This document shows, piece by piece, positions 9,053 to 18,341 of a DNA stretch of 64,000 bases. Source of the DNA: an uncultured Verrucomicrobiota bacterium (GTDB taxonomy: Bacteria; Verrucomicrobiota; Verrucomicrobiia; Opitutales; UBA9783); NCBI GenBank assembly GCA_902495005.1, contig CABUVL010000003.1:62001-126000 (forward strand). Direction: 5' to 3'. Within the stretch, counting starts at the first letter, position 1; every line of letters starts with the position of its first letter. A model generated the notes under the pieces. The model was not told the origin of the DNA and ran no database searches. It saw only the letters and a program-made list of their open reading frames with translations. The translations under genes and the position numbers were made by a program.

Positions 9053-10824
9053 TTAAGGTGCTTTAATAAATGGGTTAATTGCTTTAGAGATGTCGGGCAT
9101 TCTTCATCATTGGATTGGCTAAATTTGCTTTGTTGGTACTTTTGTTCAATCAAGCACACGTAGGCCATTTGTTCATCCGTTAAATGGACGGAAGAAGCCT
9201 TAATTTGATCTTGTATAGATTCGCTGTCTATTTGACCGGCGTGAGAGGAGGCCCTTAATGTCAGTTCAATCAACTGGTATGCGTTTTCATAAAATTTGTG
9301 GGCATCGCGTTGTTTAAAGGCTTTCATGAGCGCCTTGCGAGTCGACTTGCATTGCTGCTTAGTTTGTAACTGCAAACGATAATGCTCGTTGCAATTGCGC
9401 TTACGGTGTCGAAATCCACAAATGGCAAGGATAAGACTTAAAACGCCGAGTGCACATTGTATTTTATAAAAAAACGCGTCGTAGCATCCCTGTTTCTTTT
9501 CCCATTGAATGTCGCGTAAAATGATTTTGTCAAATGCCCGAGTTGGCGCATGTTGGGCTGTCAATTGCTCAGCCGGCACGTTTGTTGGTCTCGAATGGAT
9601 TGCAGGTTTTACGTTGATCTTAAAGGGATAAGCTTTTTCGATATTTACATAGTTATTTGCATTGCTGTCAAAGAAACAGAAATGTGCCGTTGGTAGAGAC
9701 AATTGCCCTGTCTTTAACGGGACAATGATGTACTCGTAAGTCATTTTGCCAGAAAATCCCAAATGATCTTCGGGCTCAAAGTGCGATTTATGGGCATAGG
9801 TACGCCATTCATCGTCATTAAATGATAGCGTGGGCTCTTGAATTCTTTCAAAATTGCCGGATCCGTGCAGCGTAAGTTTGAGCGTAACTGCTTCATTTTG
9901 AACAACTTCTTTGTCTGAAAGCTGTGGGGTCGCCATTTGAAATTGCCCAATCGCTTGGTGGAATGAAGCAGGTTGAGGGCTCGGCAAGTCTTGAATGGTG
10001 GTTTGAATGCTGGGGCTCGTGAGCGTTATTTCTTGCGTTTGTGTAAAAAAACCATTAACGCTTCGATTAAAGAATGAAAATAAATCATCCGTATCGTCCT
10101 CCAAAGTACTTTGCGCTATGGAGAGGTCTAAATTGAAATTGAGGGTGTTTTTGCCCAGCTTTAAGGGGGTTACGAGCGTGTCCCAAGAGACACATTGATA
10201 GTCAATGCCGTTGACGGTTTCTTGTGATTTGACGGGCGATTCGGCCAAGCGTGTCGCCGCAAATGCATCGCCATTTTTTTGCAATAAGCTTGTCAATTGG
10301 CAGGGCGTGCCATCTTGGACGTAAAGTTGAATTTTCATGGGCAAACTTTGTCCAATGTACCACTTGTTGGGCAGCTTGTAATTTAAATGTAGGAAAGCAA
10401 GCTTGGGGGCATTATTGGGGCTTGTCTGCGTTGCGGCACCGACCGATAGAGTTGTGCTCGGAATTGTGTACCGGTGCCCTTGAATTTCTACCGTAATTTC
10501 GGGCAACGTGTACTCGCCTTCACGGGTAGGGTAAATGAGATAACGCCATACGGTGGATTGCTTTGAGACGCCATTGATGAAGCGTTGGTTAAAAACACTA
10601 CCGGAATATTTTATTTGCAGTCCGTCAACGCTGGGCGGCGCAATATTTACTTGCCTCGCCACCAAATTGTGCGCGGTGACAATCCACGTGGCGTGCTCGC
10701 CCACCGCTACCTTCGACGGCTGTACCTCTGCCGTAAAACTTACGTCTGCGCCCCATAACTGCGATGAGCCGATAACTGCGATAAGGGTCGCGTACACTGC
10801 AATAAATTTTTTTGAGAGTCTCAT
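9049..10824 (-). CDS. batD: BatD-like oxygen-tolerance membrane protein
   Basis: BatD proteins have a long periplasmic region of Ig-like domains, a C-terminal membrane helix and a short cytoplasmic tail. Here, from ATG 10824 (591 residues), I see a signal peptide ending near 'SSQLWGADVSF', the typical opening 'VQPSKVAVGEHATWIV', repeated beta-rich segments with 'YRYLIYPTREGEYTLPEI'-type phrases ('WRYLIYPTREGEYTLPEI' itself), a helix near residues 450-470 (FFYKIQCALGVLSLILAI), and a charged helical tail. A further in-frame ATG at 10905 would add 27 residues inside batC and spoil the signal peptide, so I reject it. The role of Bat proteins is not firmly settled; they are linked to stress tolerance and envelope integrity. 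Confidence 0.85.
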   Translation of the reverse strand: MRLSKKFIAVYATLIAVIGSSQLWGADVSFTAEVQPSKVAVGEHATWIVTAHNLVARQVNIAPPSVDGLQIKYSGSVFNQRFINGVSKQSTVWRYLIYPTREGEYTLPEITVEIQGHRYTIPSTTLSVGAATQTSPNNAPKLAFLHLNYKLPNKWYIGQSLPMKIQLYVQDGTPCQLTSLLQKNGDAFAATRLAESPVKSQETVNGIDYQCVSWDTLVTPLKLGKNTLNFNLDLSIAQSTLEDDTDDLFSFFNRSVNGFFTQTQEITLTSPSIQTTIQDLPSPQPASFHQAIGQFQMATPQLSDKEVVQNEAVTLKLTLHGSGNFERIQEPTLSFNDDEWRTYAHKSHFEPEDHLGFSGKMTYEYIIVPLKTGQLSLPTAHFCFFDSNANNYVNIEKAYPFKINVKPAIHSRPTNVPAEQLTAQHAPTRAFDKIILRDIQWEKKQGCYDAFFYKIQCALGVLSLILAICGFRHRKRNCNEHYRLQLQTKQQCKSTRKALMKAFKQRDAHKFYENAYQLIELTLRASSHAGQIDSESIQDQIKASSVHLTDEQMAYVCLIEQKYQQSKFSQSNDEECPTSLKQLTHLLKHLK

Positions 10825-10828
10825 AAAA

Positions 10829-11644
10829 TTACCAATCTTGTAAAACGGAATCAGATGATGTGCCCGGCTGGTTTGAAAAATTGATGGGCAGAATCTTTTC
10901 ATCATTTTTTGTACTGTTGAGCAAATTTTCCATTTCTTGGCGGTTTTTTAATTCTGTGGGCCTCGGAGACGCCTGAGCTTGTTCTTTTTTATCCGAGTTT
11001 GCGGGCTGCGGAGCAGGATTATTTTGATCTTGCTTGGGGCTTTGTTCAGGAGACTTTTGTTGATCTTTTGGTTCGCCTTTGCCGTTGTTATCGTTGGAAT
11101 TCTCCTTGTTCTCTTTATCTTGAGGAGAATTTTTATTTTGGTTGGCGCCTGGGTTGTTTTGTTTTTTATCCTCGTCTTTTTTATCTTCGGACTTGTCTTG
11201 CTTATTTTTTTGTTGCTGCTCTTCTTCTAATTTTTTTAGGGCTTTTTTTACGACTTCTAAATTGTGTTTGCTGTCTTCCGCTGTCGGATTTAAGGCAAGC
11301 GCACTTTCGAAGCATGTGGCGCTTTCTTTTAAATGTTCTGCTTTTTGTTTTGGGTCTTGCTCCTGTTGGGCTTGTCGGTATTGACAGTTGCCTTGGTTGT
11401 AAAAAATATGTTCTTGCGCTTGAGAATCTTTACATAAGTCTAAGGCTTGCTTGTAATTTTGAGCCGCCTCCTCAAATTTATTTGCTTGGTAATTGACGTT
11501 GCCTAAATCGTAATGCCCCTGCCAAACTTGTGGGTGATTTTTGCAATAATTTTGGTAAAAATTTTGAGAATCTGCACCCCAAAGTGTGCGGCTTGGAAGC
11601 AATAATTCAGTGATAAACAAAAACTTAAAGATGCATTTTCCCAT
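10829..11644 (-). CDS. batC: BatC-like TPR protein with long charged low-complexity region
   Basis: This 271-residue protein has an N-terminal signal peptide, then TPR units containing 'GHYDLGNVNYQANKFEEAA' and 'FYNQGNCQYRQAQQEQDP'. From about residue 135 to 235 it is almost entirely Lys, Gln, Asn, Glu, Asp and Pro. A TPR domain followed by such a region, placed between a vWA protein and a BatD protein, is the standard BatC arrangement. The low-complexity part is probably disordered and periplasmic. Its start overlaps the end of batB by about 20 bases. Long open frames on the opposite strand here are shadows of the repeats. Confidence 0.8.
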   Translation of the reverse strand: MGKCIFKFLFITELLLPSRTLWGADSQNFYQNYCKNHPQVWQGHYDLGNVNYQANKFEEAAQNYKQALDLCKDSQAQEHIFYNQGNCQYRQAQQEQDPKQKAEHLKESATCFESALALNPTAEDSKHNLEVVKKALKKLEEEQQQKNKQDKSEDKKDEDKKQNNPGANQNKNSPQDKENKENSNDNNGKGEPKDQQKSPEQSPKQDQNNPAPQPANSDKKEQAQASPRPTELKNRQEMENLLNSTKNDEKILPINFSNQPGTSSDSVLQDW

Positions 11645-12626
11645 TTTTGAAAAATAAACATGGTTCTAAGACTAAAAATAGAATGGCTAAACCGGCAAAC
11701 CAATGAAAGTGTTCAATGGGTATTTTTTCTTCGCTGGAAAAATTTTCTTTCGGCAGGTGCTTTAAAGAGGTATTGTAAATTGTTTGGAGGCCCTCGCCTG
11801 CATTGCCCAGGGGCGAGTAAAACCCTTGTGTGAGGCCTGCAATTTCTTTTAACGTGACTTCATCCAACTTACTCAATACGGGTTTGCCTTGATTGTCTTT
11901 TAAATATTCCATCATGCCGCGTTCGTTTGGAATTCCAATGTAACTGCCTTGCGTGGAACCAATGCCAACCGTGTGGATAGTGATGCCTTGTGCGGCTGCT
12001 TTTCGGGCCGTATTCAAGACGTCACCCGACAAATTTTCACCGTCGGTCAGTAGAATAAGCTGCTTGTAATGCGTTTCGGCGTCGAATGTTTGCATGGCCA
12101 ATTCGATGGCCTCTGATAAGTTAGTGCCTCCACGTGGAATAATATTTGTGTCTAAGGCGTGCAGCGATAATTTAACCGCGCCGTAATCGGCCGTAATGGG
12201 GCATTGTAAAAATGCGTTGCCGGCAAACGCAATGAGACCCACTTGGTAGCCTGACAAGGACTTAAGTAATTCTTCAATGCTCAATTTGGCCAATTCAAGT
12301 CGATTGGGCCGAACGTCATTGGCCAACATGCTCTTGGAAGTGTCTATGGCGAATAAGACGTTGAGTCCCTTTTTTTGACGTTTTTCAGTCACTTCGCCCC
12401 ATTGCGGTCGCGCCAATGCAATAAATAAGCAAATAATCCCCAGTATTTGGATCCAGCGACTCAAACGATAAAGTAATTTGTGGGTGTAAATCATTTGATG
12501 GGAAGCCGACAATGCCCACAGGGGCAGCAGGCTTTTTTGTTGACGGCGTTTGTACCATTGAAATAGGCCGAGAAATATTAGGAAAATGAGTCCCAGGAGC
12601 AGCAGATGTGAGTCGTGAAATTTCAT
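11625..12626 (-). CDS. batB: BatB-like von Willebrand factor A membrane protein
   Basis: This 333-residue protein has two N-terminal membrane helices (about residues 6-22 and 58-72), a vWA domain with the MIDAS motif D-T-S-K-S (in 'LFAIDTSKSM'), a Thr-containing 'GGTNLSEAI' and 'LLTDGENLSGD', and a C-terminal helix near residue 315. The metal-binding residues look intact. The helix-helix-vWA-helix layout directly downstream of a similar vWA protein is that of BatA/BatB. The four-base overlap with batA suggests coupled translation and probably a complex in the inner membrane. Confidence 0.87.
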   Translation of the reverse strand: MKFHDSHLLLLGLIFLIFLGLFQWYKRRQQKSLLPLWALSASHQMIYTHKLLYRLSRWIQILGIICLFIALARPQWGEVTEKRQKKGLNVLFAIDTSKSMLANDVRPNRLELAKLSIEELLKSLSGYQVGLIAFAGNAFLQCPITADYGAVKLSLHALDTNIIPRGGTNLSEAIELAMQTFDAETHYKQLILLTDGENLSGDVLNTARKAAAQGITIHTVGIGSTQGSYIGIPNERGMMEYLKDNQGKPVLSKLDEVTLKEIAGLTQGFYSPLGNAGEGLQTIYNTSLKHLPKENFSSEEKIPIEHFHWFAGLAILFLVLEPCLFFKNGKMHL

Positions 12627-13570
12627 GGAAATATGCGGAAAACAGTGTACTTCAAAATTTGTTCGATTGAAAAAAAGAGCAAGGCCAAATATAGGAACCA
12701 GGGGAATAATTCAGTGCACACCGAGTAGCCTTCCAAGACAACTTTTGTCTTTTCCAAATGATCGATTTCTTGGTAAACCTGTTTGAGCGTTGAAACGTCG
12801 TAAGCCCGATAAAAGCGCCCGCCCGTTTTTTCGGCAATTTGTACCAAGGTTTGCTCATCCACTGGGAAAAATTGGTCGTTTCCGACGACGATGGTGTAAA
12901 TTTTGGTTTTGAAGCTTTCTGCCACTTCTGCAGCCATCAGGGGGGCCACCGTTCCAAAATTATTAACGCCGTCTGTTAATAAGACAATCAGCCTTGTTTT
13001 TGTTTGCAAATCTTTTAAGCGATTAACACACATGGTAATTGCACTTCCAATTGCGGTTCCGTCTTCAATAAGCCCGGCATTGAGGCGGCTTAGATTCTTC
13101 AATAACCACCCGTGATTGAGGGTTAATGGGCTGACTAAGTAGGGGTAACGGGCAAAGGCGATCAGTCCGATACGGTCGTGCTCGCGTTGTTGAATAAATT
13201 CAGCTATAACAGATTTTGCCGCTTGTATACGTGAGATCCGTTGAAATTGATTGAGGGCAAAATCGGGGACCTGCATTGACGTCGAAAGGTCCAGTGCGAG
13301 CATTAAGTCCACGCCGCTGCTTTGGCTGTGCGTGTGTGTGATGACTGACTGCGGTTGTGCAAGGCCGACGATGAGGCAGCCTATGCAGAGGAAACGAAAT
13401 AAAAGTGGAATCGTATGTGGCAGTAAATGGGCTTTGGCTTGTCCCGTTGCCGTGGTGTAAATGAGTGTTTTAGGCGGCGTCCAAGTTCTCAAACAGTAGA
13501 TAAACACGATGGAAAGCCACAGTAAATTGAGGAGTACGGCCGGATGCTTGAATGTGAATGTTGCTTCCAT
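12623..13570 (-). CDS. batA: BatA-like von Willebrand factor A membrane protein
   Basis: This 315-residue protein has two N-terminal membrane segments (about residues 10-25 and 52-70), a vWA domain opening with 'LMLALDLSTSM' (D-L-S-T-S MIDAS), 'DGTAIGSAI' and 'IVLLTDGVNNFG', and a C-terminal helix ending in 'FFSIEQIL'. It is the first of two adjacent vWA proteins downstream of moxR and DUF58, so I call it BatA and the second BatB. MoxR-type ATPases are thought to act as chaperones for such vWA proteins. The gene begins one base after the stop of the small upstream membrane protein. Confidence 0.87.
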   Translation of the reverse strand: MEATFTFKHPAVLLNLLWLSIVFIYCLRTWTPPKTLIYTTATGQAKAHLLPHTIPLLFRFLCIGCLIVGLAQPQSVITHTHSQSSGVDLMLALDLSTSMQVPDFALNQFQRISRIQAAKSVIAEFIQQREHDRIGLIAFARYPYLVSPLTLNHGWLLKNLSRLNAGLIEDGTAIGSAITMCVNRLKDLQTKTRLIVLLTDGVNNFGTVAPLMAAEVAESFKTKIYTIVVGNDQFFPVDEQTLVQIAEKTGGRFYRAYDVSTLKQVYQEIDHLEKTKVVLEGYSVCTELFPWFLYLALLFFSIEQILKYTVFRIFP

Positions 13571-13571
13571 A

Positions 13572-14330
13572 TTATTGAGTTTTTACCGTGTTGCTTGTTT
13601 GGCTTTGATGAATCTTTTCGGCGTAGTTGATAATTTGTTTGGCTTGCTCGTAGAGTTGAGATCTCGCATCGTAATCTAGCGCTTGCTGCGTGAACTTGGC
13701 GATATCGCAAGCTTGCAGAAAATCGGCGATAGAGGCTTGAAAATTGTCGTCAAAAAAATGTACGTCACGCATGCACAGAATGACTTCTTCCGTGGTGCTT
13801 TCGGGGGCCGGTAATTGAAAAACTGTGGCTAAGTATTGACGAACTGCATCTGTGAGCAGATGAGAGAAAATTTTGGGGCTTTGTTCACGTATGTACCGCT
13901 TGGACTGCTCGATCGCTTTCATCGCTTCAGTGTAGGGGTCTGGCGGTTCAATGGCCTTTAAGCGTTGCTTTGCCTTATGCTTTTTATAAAAGTACATCAA
14001 CAGTAAGAGGACCAAAAGAATGCCTAAAATTCCACATAAAAGTGCCTTCCAGGAGTAAGGAAGTTTTACCAGCGGTCGAATATCTCTGATGTCTTCGTCA
14101 AGGTCCTTGTTAGCAGGGTCGTTGGCATCTACTGGGCTCGCCGTTGTTATTTTGTCAGTTGTGTCCGACTTTTCAGGTGCCAGCGCATCGTTGTCGTTGG
14201 ATGCTGTGTTTCCCAGGTCCGTTGCAATGCCAGGCTCAAGCTTTAGATCACCCTTATTCTCGGCCGTGTCCGCCTTAATGTGAATTTGAATTGTAAACAG
14301 GAGGAAAAATAAACAGGAAAATCTTTTCAT
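13572..14330 (-). CDS. DUF4381-like membrane protein of the Bat operon
   Basis: A 252-residue protein with a signal peptide (about residues 1-20), an acidic, Asp/Asn/Thr-rich periplasmic stretch, one strong membrane helix (about residues 95-115, 'LCGILGILLVLLLLMYFY') and a basic then helical cytoplasmic half. A single-helix protein in this position, between the DUF58 gene and batA, is usual in Bat operons and is often annotated DUF4381. I place it there by position and topology, not by a diagnostic motif. It overlaps the DUF58 stop by four bases. Confidence 0.65.
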   Translation of the reverse strand: MKRFSCLFFLLFTIQIHIKADTAENKGDLKLEPGIATDLGNTASNDNDALAPEKSDTTDKITTASPVDANDPANKDLDEDIRDIRPLVKLPYSWKALLCGILGILLVLLLLMYFYKKHKAKQRLKAIEPPDPYTEAMKAIEQSKRYIREQSPKIFSHLLTDAVRQYLATVFQLPAPESTTEEVILCMRDVHFFDDNFQASIADFLQACDIAKFTQQALDYDARSQLYEQAKQIINYAEKIHQSQTSNTVKTQ

Positions 14331-15241
14331 CGTCGTGAGGCTTGCCGAGTTTTAAAAAATGTTTTGAGGAGAGGCAAATACGCTTGATTGCTCTGTAGCC
14401 GGATGAGGTCGATTCCGCGTTTTTTACAAGCTTGATAAAGGGCGTTATTTCTTCTTTCTGCAATCGCTGCAAATTGACGCCTGCATTGCTCTGAATTTGA
14501 ATTTACATAAAAAATCTTTTGCGTTTCTGCATCTTGCAGCGCAAGGTACCCAACGTTTGGAACGGAATGCTCCCGTTCGTCGGAGATGTTGATGCAAATG
14601 AGATCGTGTTTTTGATTGAGAAGTGACAATTTACTGAGCATCTCAGATAAGTCGAGTTCGTCGTGCGTGGGAACAAAATCGGAGATAAATCCAATGATGG
14701 CCTTGTGCTTCTGCAATTTGGCCAAAGCCTCCAATGCGACTTGTAAATTTGTCGTGCTGTGTGTGGGCTTGAAAAATAGAATTTCGCGAATAATCCGCAG
14801 CAAATGTTGCCGCCCTTTGCGCGGAGGGATGAATAATTCCACTTGATCGGAAAAGAGTAAGAGCCCAACTTTATCGTTGTTGCGAGCGGCTGAAAAGGCC
14901 AGTAGGCTGGCGACTTCCGCAGAGAATTCACGTTTTGTTTGTTGTGAGGATCCCCATTCGTTGGAACGGCTAATGTCAACGGCCAAAAGTAGGGTAAGTT
15001 CGCGTTCTTCGCGAAAGACTTTTACGAATGGATGGTCCATTTTGGCCGTGATATTCCAATCGATGAACCGTATTTCGTCGCCGAAATTGTATTCGCGTAC
15101 TTCTTCAAAATTGACGCCGCGCCCTTTAAATACGCTGTGATAGGCTCCACTGAGAGCTTCATCAAGTAGGATGCGAGCTCTTAATTCAATTTGACGTACT
15201 TTGCGTAAGGCTGCGTAGACTTTTTCAGTTTCTTCCATCAT
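14327..15241 (-). CDS. DUF58 domain protein (Bat operon, vWA-like)
   Basis: This 304-residue protein carries the DUF58 hallmark 'GRGVNFEEVREYNFGDEIR' followed by 'IDWNITAKMDHPFVKVF', then a vWA-like core with 'LLLAVDISRSN' and 'VGLLLFSDQVELFIPPRKG'. It has no membrane helix and should be cytoplasmic. DUF58 proteins always sit next to MoxR ATPases in this type of operon and probably pass substrates or act as adaptors (inference). The moxR stop lies 17 bases upstream; the downstream gene overlaps by four bases. Confidence 0.9.
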   Translation of the reverse strand: MMEETEKVYAALRKVRQIELRARILLDEALSGAYHSVFKGRGVNFEEVREYNFGDEIRFIDWNITAKMDHPFVKVFREERELTLLLAVDISRSNEWGSSQQTKREFSAEVASLLAFSAARNNDKVGLLLFSDQVELFIPPRKGRQHLLRIIREILFFKPTHSTTNLQVALEALAKLQKHKAIIGFISDFVPTHDELDLSEMLSKLSLLNQKHDLICINISDEREHSVPNVGYLALQDAETQKIFYVNSNSEQCRRQFAAIAERRNNALYQACKKRGIDLIRLQSNQAYLPLLKTFFKTRQASRR

Positions 15242-15258
15242 ACACGCATGTACAATTA

Positions 15259-16266
15259 TCAGGGAACCGGAACGGTTTCTAAAATTTTTGAAACAATTTG
15301 GTCACTTGTAATTTCTTCAGCTTCAGCTTCGTACGACAATCCAATACGATGTCGTAAAACATCGTGGGCGATGGCCTTAACATCTTGAGGGATGACGTAT
15401 CCGCGATGCTTTATAAATGCCACGGCCTTGGATGCGAGCGCCAATGCAATGGTTCCTCTGGGGGAAGCGCCATAACGGATTAATTTTTCAATCGACAAGT
15501 GGTATTCTTGCGGCGTCCGGGTTGCGTAAATAATATTAACAATGTAATCGCGGATTTTGTTGTCCATGTAGATTTGATCAATCCATTTGCGACTTTGTAT
15601 AATGATGTCCGCAGAAAGGCATGCTTGGGGCGCCGGCGCTTCTTGGGTAGAGGCCTTGATGTCGAGGATTTGTCGTTCTTCGTCCCAGGTGGGGTAATTG
15701 GTTGTAATTTTAAGCATGAAGCGGTCCAGTTGCGCTTCAGGCAAAGGATAAGTTCCCTCTTGTTCAACTGGGTTTTGGGTCGCCAAGACTAAAAATGGAT
15801 TGTCAAGTGGATAGGTGGTTTCGCCAAGTGTAACTTGCCTTTCTTGCATCGCTTCAAGCAGGGCACTTTGTACCTTTGAGGGCGACCGATTAATTTCATC
15901 GGCTAAAAGGATATTGGTGAAAATTGGACCCTTTTTTGTCTTAAATTCTTCTGCAGTTGGGTTGTAAATTAAGGTTCCAACGATATCGGCCGGCAATAGA
16001 TCGGGCGTAAATTGAACGCGTTGAAATTTCAATTTGAACAGTTGCGCGAGGGTCTTAATTAATAAGGTCTTCGCCAATCCCGGCATACCTTCCAATAAAA
16101 TGTGACCATTACTGAGCAGGCCCACCAACAAACGATCTAAGATAAGCTTATTGCCGATGACGACCTTGGCGATTTCTGTACGTAATAAATCGATCCACGC
16201 AGCTTGTTCCTGTATGGTTTCGTTTAATTCAGAGAGGGACATTTGGGAAGTCTTATCTTGTTCCAT
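15259..16266 (-). CDS. moxR: MoxR-family AAA+ ATPase, first gene of the Bat operon
   Basis: A 335-residue AAA+ ATPase. Visible motifs are Walker A 'GMPGLAKT' (residues 60-67), Walker B 'ILLADEINRSP', the pore-side 'QERQVTLGE', sensor 1 'LVLATQNPVEQEGTYPLPEAQLDRF' in its usual order (split here as LVLATQNP then QEGTYPLPEAQLDRF), and a C-terminal 'YGASPRGTIAL' sensor 2 region. It heads the reverse-strand run of nine coupled genes to dapF. MoxR ATPases are thought to fold or insert metal into vWA partners, here BatA and BatB. The promoter should lie in the 105-base gap before the divergent glucosaminidase gene; I see no clear -35/-10 pair. Confidence 0.94.
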   Translation of the reverse strand: MEQDKTSQMSLSELNETIQEQAAWIDLLRTEIAKVVIGNKLILDRLLVGLLSNGHILLEGMPGLAKTLLIKTLAQLFKLKFQRVQFTPDLLPADIVGTLIYNPTAEEFKTKKGPIFTNILLADEINRSPSKVQSALLEAMQERQVTLGETTYPLDNPFLVLATQNPVEQEGTYPLPEAQLDRFMLKITTNYPTWDEERQILDIKASTQEAPAPQACLSADIIIQSRKWIDQIYMDNKIRDYIVNIIYATRTPQEYHLSIEKLIRYGASPRGTIALALASKAVAFIKHRGYVIPQDVKAIAHDVLRHRIGLSYEAEAEEITSDQIVSKILETVPVP

Positions 16267-16371
16267 ATGGATTGTTTTTGAAATTTCTACAATGAATTAT
16301 AAAATAACTTTACAAAATTTTTGTCAATGTTAAGTTGAGCTCAACACTCGTATTCCAATATTTTTATTTGT

Positions 16372-17019
16372 ATGAAGTTAAATGAACTCTTTGGCAGGCA
16401 TGTAATGTTCTTCGTGATAATTTGCTTAAGTTTTGGGTACATTGCCAAAGCAGGAGTGACGATTATGGGTCGTTCGGTTTGCACACGCGAACAAATGGAA
16501 CGTTTTTTATTAAAAAATAATCCGAAGGCTAAAGCGTACGTTTATTTAATTCCTATCTTTTTGGAAGAAGGGCAAGCGGAGGGCGTTCGCGGTGATCTTG
16601 CTTTTGCACAAAGTTTGAAAGAAACGGGATTTTTTAAATTTGGCAACGATGTCCATCCTGGGCAAAATAATTTTGCAGGACTTGGTGCAGTGGGTGGGCA
16701 TGCATGTGGCTGCTCTTTTAAAACCGCTCGCGAAGGTGTACGGGCTCAAATACAGCATCTAAAAGCGTATGGCAGCACACGGGCGCTTAATTTCCCCTGT
16801 GTTGATCCTCGATTTAATATGCCTAAACGTAGATGTGCCGTTTGTTTCGAAGATCTGGGCGGCCGTTGGGCTTGTCCGGGGTATGATACCAAAAAATTTA
16901 ATTCTTTAGAAGCAGCTAAACGGGTAAAAGCTTCTTATGGAGATGATATTGTACGCCTGTGGAATGAAATGAAAAAAATGAAACGTACTCGCACGCGTTT
17001 TAGGAGTAATACATTTTAA
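16372..17019 (+). CDS. Secreted glucosaminidase-domain protein (GH73-type)
   Basis: A 215-residue protein with a signal peptide (about residues 9-27). The core 'EEGQAEGVRGDLAFAQSLKE' then 'TGFFKFG', followed by 'QNNFAGLGA' and 'TAREGVRAQIQHLKAYG', matches the glucosaminidase domain of GH73 enzymes that cleave peptidoglycan between N-acetylglucosamine and N-acetylmuramic acid. The predicted catalytic Glu is residue 84 (SLKETGFF). The C-terminus is basic and may bind the wall or membrane. It is a single-gene unit, divergent from moxR; its stop overlaps the convergent MFS gene by four bases. It probably remodels the wall during growth or during insertion of envelope machines. Confidence 0.88.
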   Translation: MKLNELFGRHVMFFVIICLSFGYIAKAGVTIMGRSVCTREQMERFLLKNNPKAKAYVYLIPIFLEEGQAEGVRGDLAFAQSLKETGFFKFGNDVHPGQNNFAGLGAVGGHACGCSFKTAREGVRAQIQHLKAYGSTRALNFPCVDPRFNMPKRRCAVCFEDLGGRWACPGYDTKKFNSLEAAKRVKASYGDDIVRLWNEMKKMKRTRTRFRSNTF

Positions 17020-18212
17020 TTGGCTAGCTTGGCTTGTAAAAGATTACGCCGAATGTGGATTAAGTACGCGATGATGTTAATGCTAAGGAAGAGTTGTATG
17101 CATACAAAGGTTTCCATCAAGGCGGTAGTGCAGTTGAGAATAATGGCGAAGACGGCATTAAATCCTACTTGGCAAATCGAAATGAAAGAACTGGTAAATC
17201 CAATTCGGTTGTAGGGGACGGCATTGAGCGCTTGCTCCTGCATGAGGGGACGAAAGAAGGATCCCGCCAAATTGTGCAATATGATGGGGATAAGCAGGCC
17301 CAGTTTGAAACTGTAGCTCGTTTTATTCCAAAAGATCAGTAAGATAATCATTGTAAGCGCACTGATTTGAAGGCTTAAGATGCGTTTGTACAAAGTAATT
17401 TTGTCGATTTTCTTCGTTAATTTCTTGAATAACATTGAACAGATGAAGTAGGGGACTATGGGGATAAGTTGGTAAACAAGCAAGTATTTGAGTGGAATGC
17501 CGTAATGATGGATGAAGAGCCCAAAGTACCCGCCCCACAGAATGTAGCCTGAAAATGAAAAGCATGACATAATTGTTGGGATGATAAATTGCTTATTGGA
17601 AAGCAAGTGCTTGGTATTTTGGGTTTGCGCAGAATTGATCGGTGTTGAAATTTGTGCGGGCGTGCTCGTTTGTCCGAAGAATAAGTAAAAAATGGCATAG
17701 GTGCTTATGAAAAAATAAAATAGAAAAACGTACCTCCACGAGAGTCCCATAGAAACGTAGTGTCCCATCAGCGGCAGGCAAATGGAGGCTATAGAGAATA
17801 AAACTTGTTCGGAGGCGATAATGCTGGCTCGGCCTTTGTCGCTAAAACATTGCATTAATATGACGAGTCCCATGACTTGGCCGCCACCTAAGCCTAGACC
17901 TTGTAAGAAACGGGCCACAATAAATACGTATATGTTTGTCGCACAGGAGGCGAGGCCGTGCCCCAAGATGGCAATCCCAAGGGCAATTAAAATACATTTT
18001 TTGGCACTGTGCTTGTCGGCCAACACACTGAGGAAACACCTGCACAGGAAGATGGCGGAAAAATAGATGGTTAGTGTTAATTTTAATTGATACGAATTCG
18101 CATGAAAATCATTGTTAATAAACAAGATACATTGGTTATAAACGGCACTATGCGTCGTGTTCAGTGCACAAATAATTAATAATAAATAAAATAATAAACG
18201 TGTGGGCTTCAT
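17016..18212 (-). CDS. MFS transporter, DHA1/Bcr-like drug efflux type
   Basis: A roughly 398-residue membrane protein with about 12 hydrophobic segments. 'LADKHSAKKCILIALGIAI' fits the MFS loop 2-3 motif A (D-R-x-G-R-K type), and 'ARFLQGLGLGGG' fits motif C-like sequence of the Bcr/CflA group. I start at ATG 18212 (MKPTRLLFYLLLII), where the first helix begins; the frame stays open to 18314 but the extra residues are not membrane-like and end in a basic stretch. The substrate is unknown. Ile, Phe and Leu are abundant and the gene is AT-rich, as usual for such genes. It converges with the glucosaminidase gene. Confidence 0.82.
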   Translation of the reverse strand: MKPTRLLFYLLLIICALNTTHSAVYNQCILFINNDFHANSYQLKLTLTIYFSAIFLCRCFLSVLADKHSAKKCILIALGIAILGHGLASCATNIYVFIVARFLQGLGLGGGQVMGLVILMQCFSDKGRASIIASEQVLFSIASICLPLMGHYVSMGLSWRYVFLFYFFISTYAIFYLFFGQTSTPAQISTPINSAQTQNTKHLLSNKQFIIPTIMSCFSFSGYILWGGYFGLFIHHYGIPLKYLLVYQLIPIVPYFICSMLFKKLTKKIDKITLYKRILSLQISALTMIILLIFWNKTSYSFKLGLLIPIILHNLAGSFFRPLMQEQALNAVPYNRIGFTSSFISICQVGFNAVFAIILNCTTALMETFVCIQLFLSINIIAYLIHIRRNLLQAKLAN

Positions 18213-18341
18213 AAAATTGTGCTGAACTCTAGCCTTTTGTGCGATCAATGCAATCCTATTTTGTGAGTTAGAATGAATATTTAAATAAAATCTTGACCAT
18301 TGACGAATTTGCATAAATAAAGTAATCTGGTTTGTTTATTA

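Noticed and set aside
10979..11496. Forward ORFs opposite batC
   Set aside because: They are shadows of the Lys/Gln/Asn-rich low-complexity region and encode runs of Phe, Leu and Val.
18292..18328. Sigma-70 promoter before infA
   Set aside because: Two TTGAC boxes are present, but the matching -10 sites are poor or would leave almost no leader.
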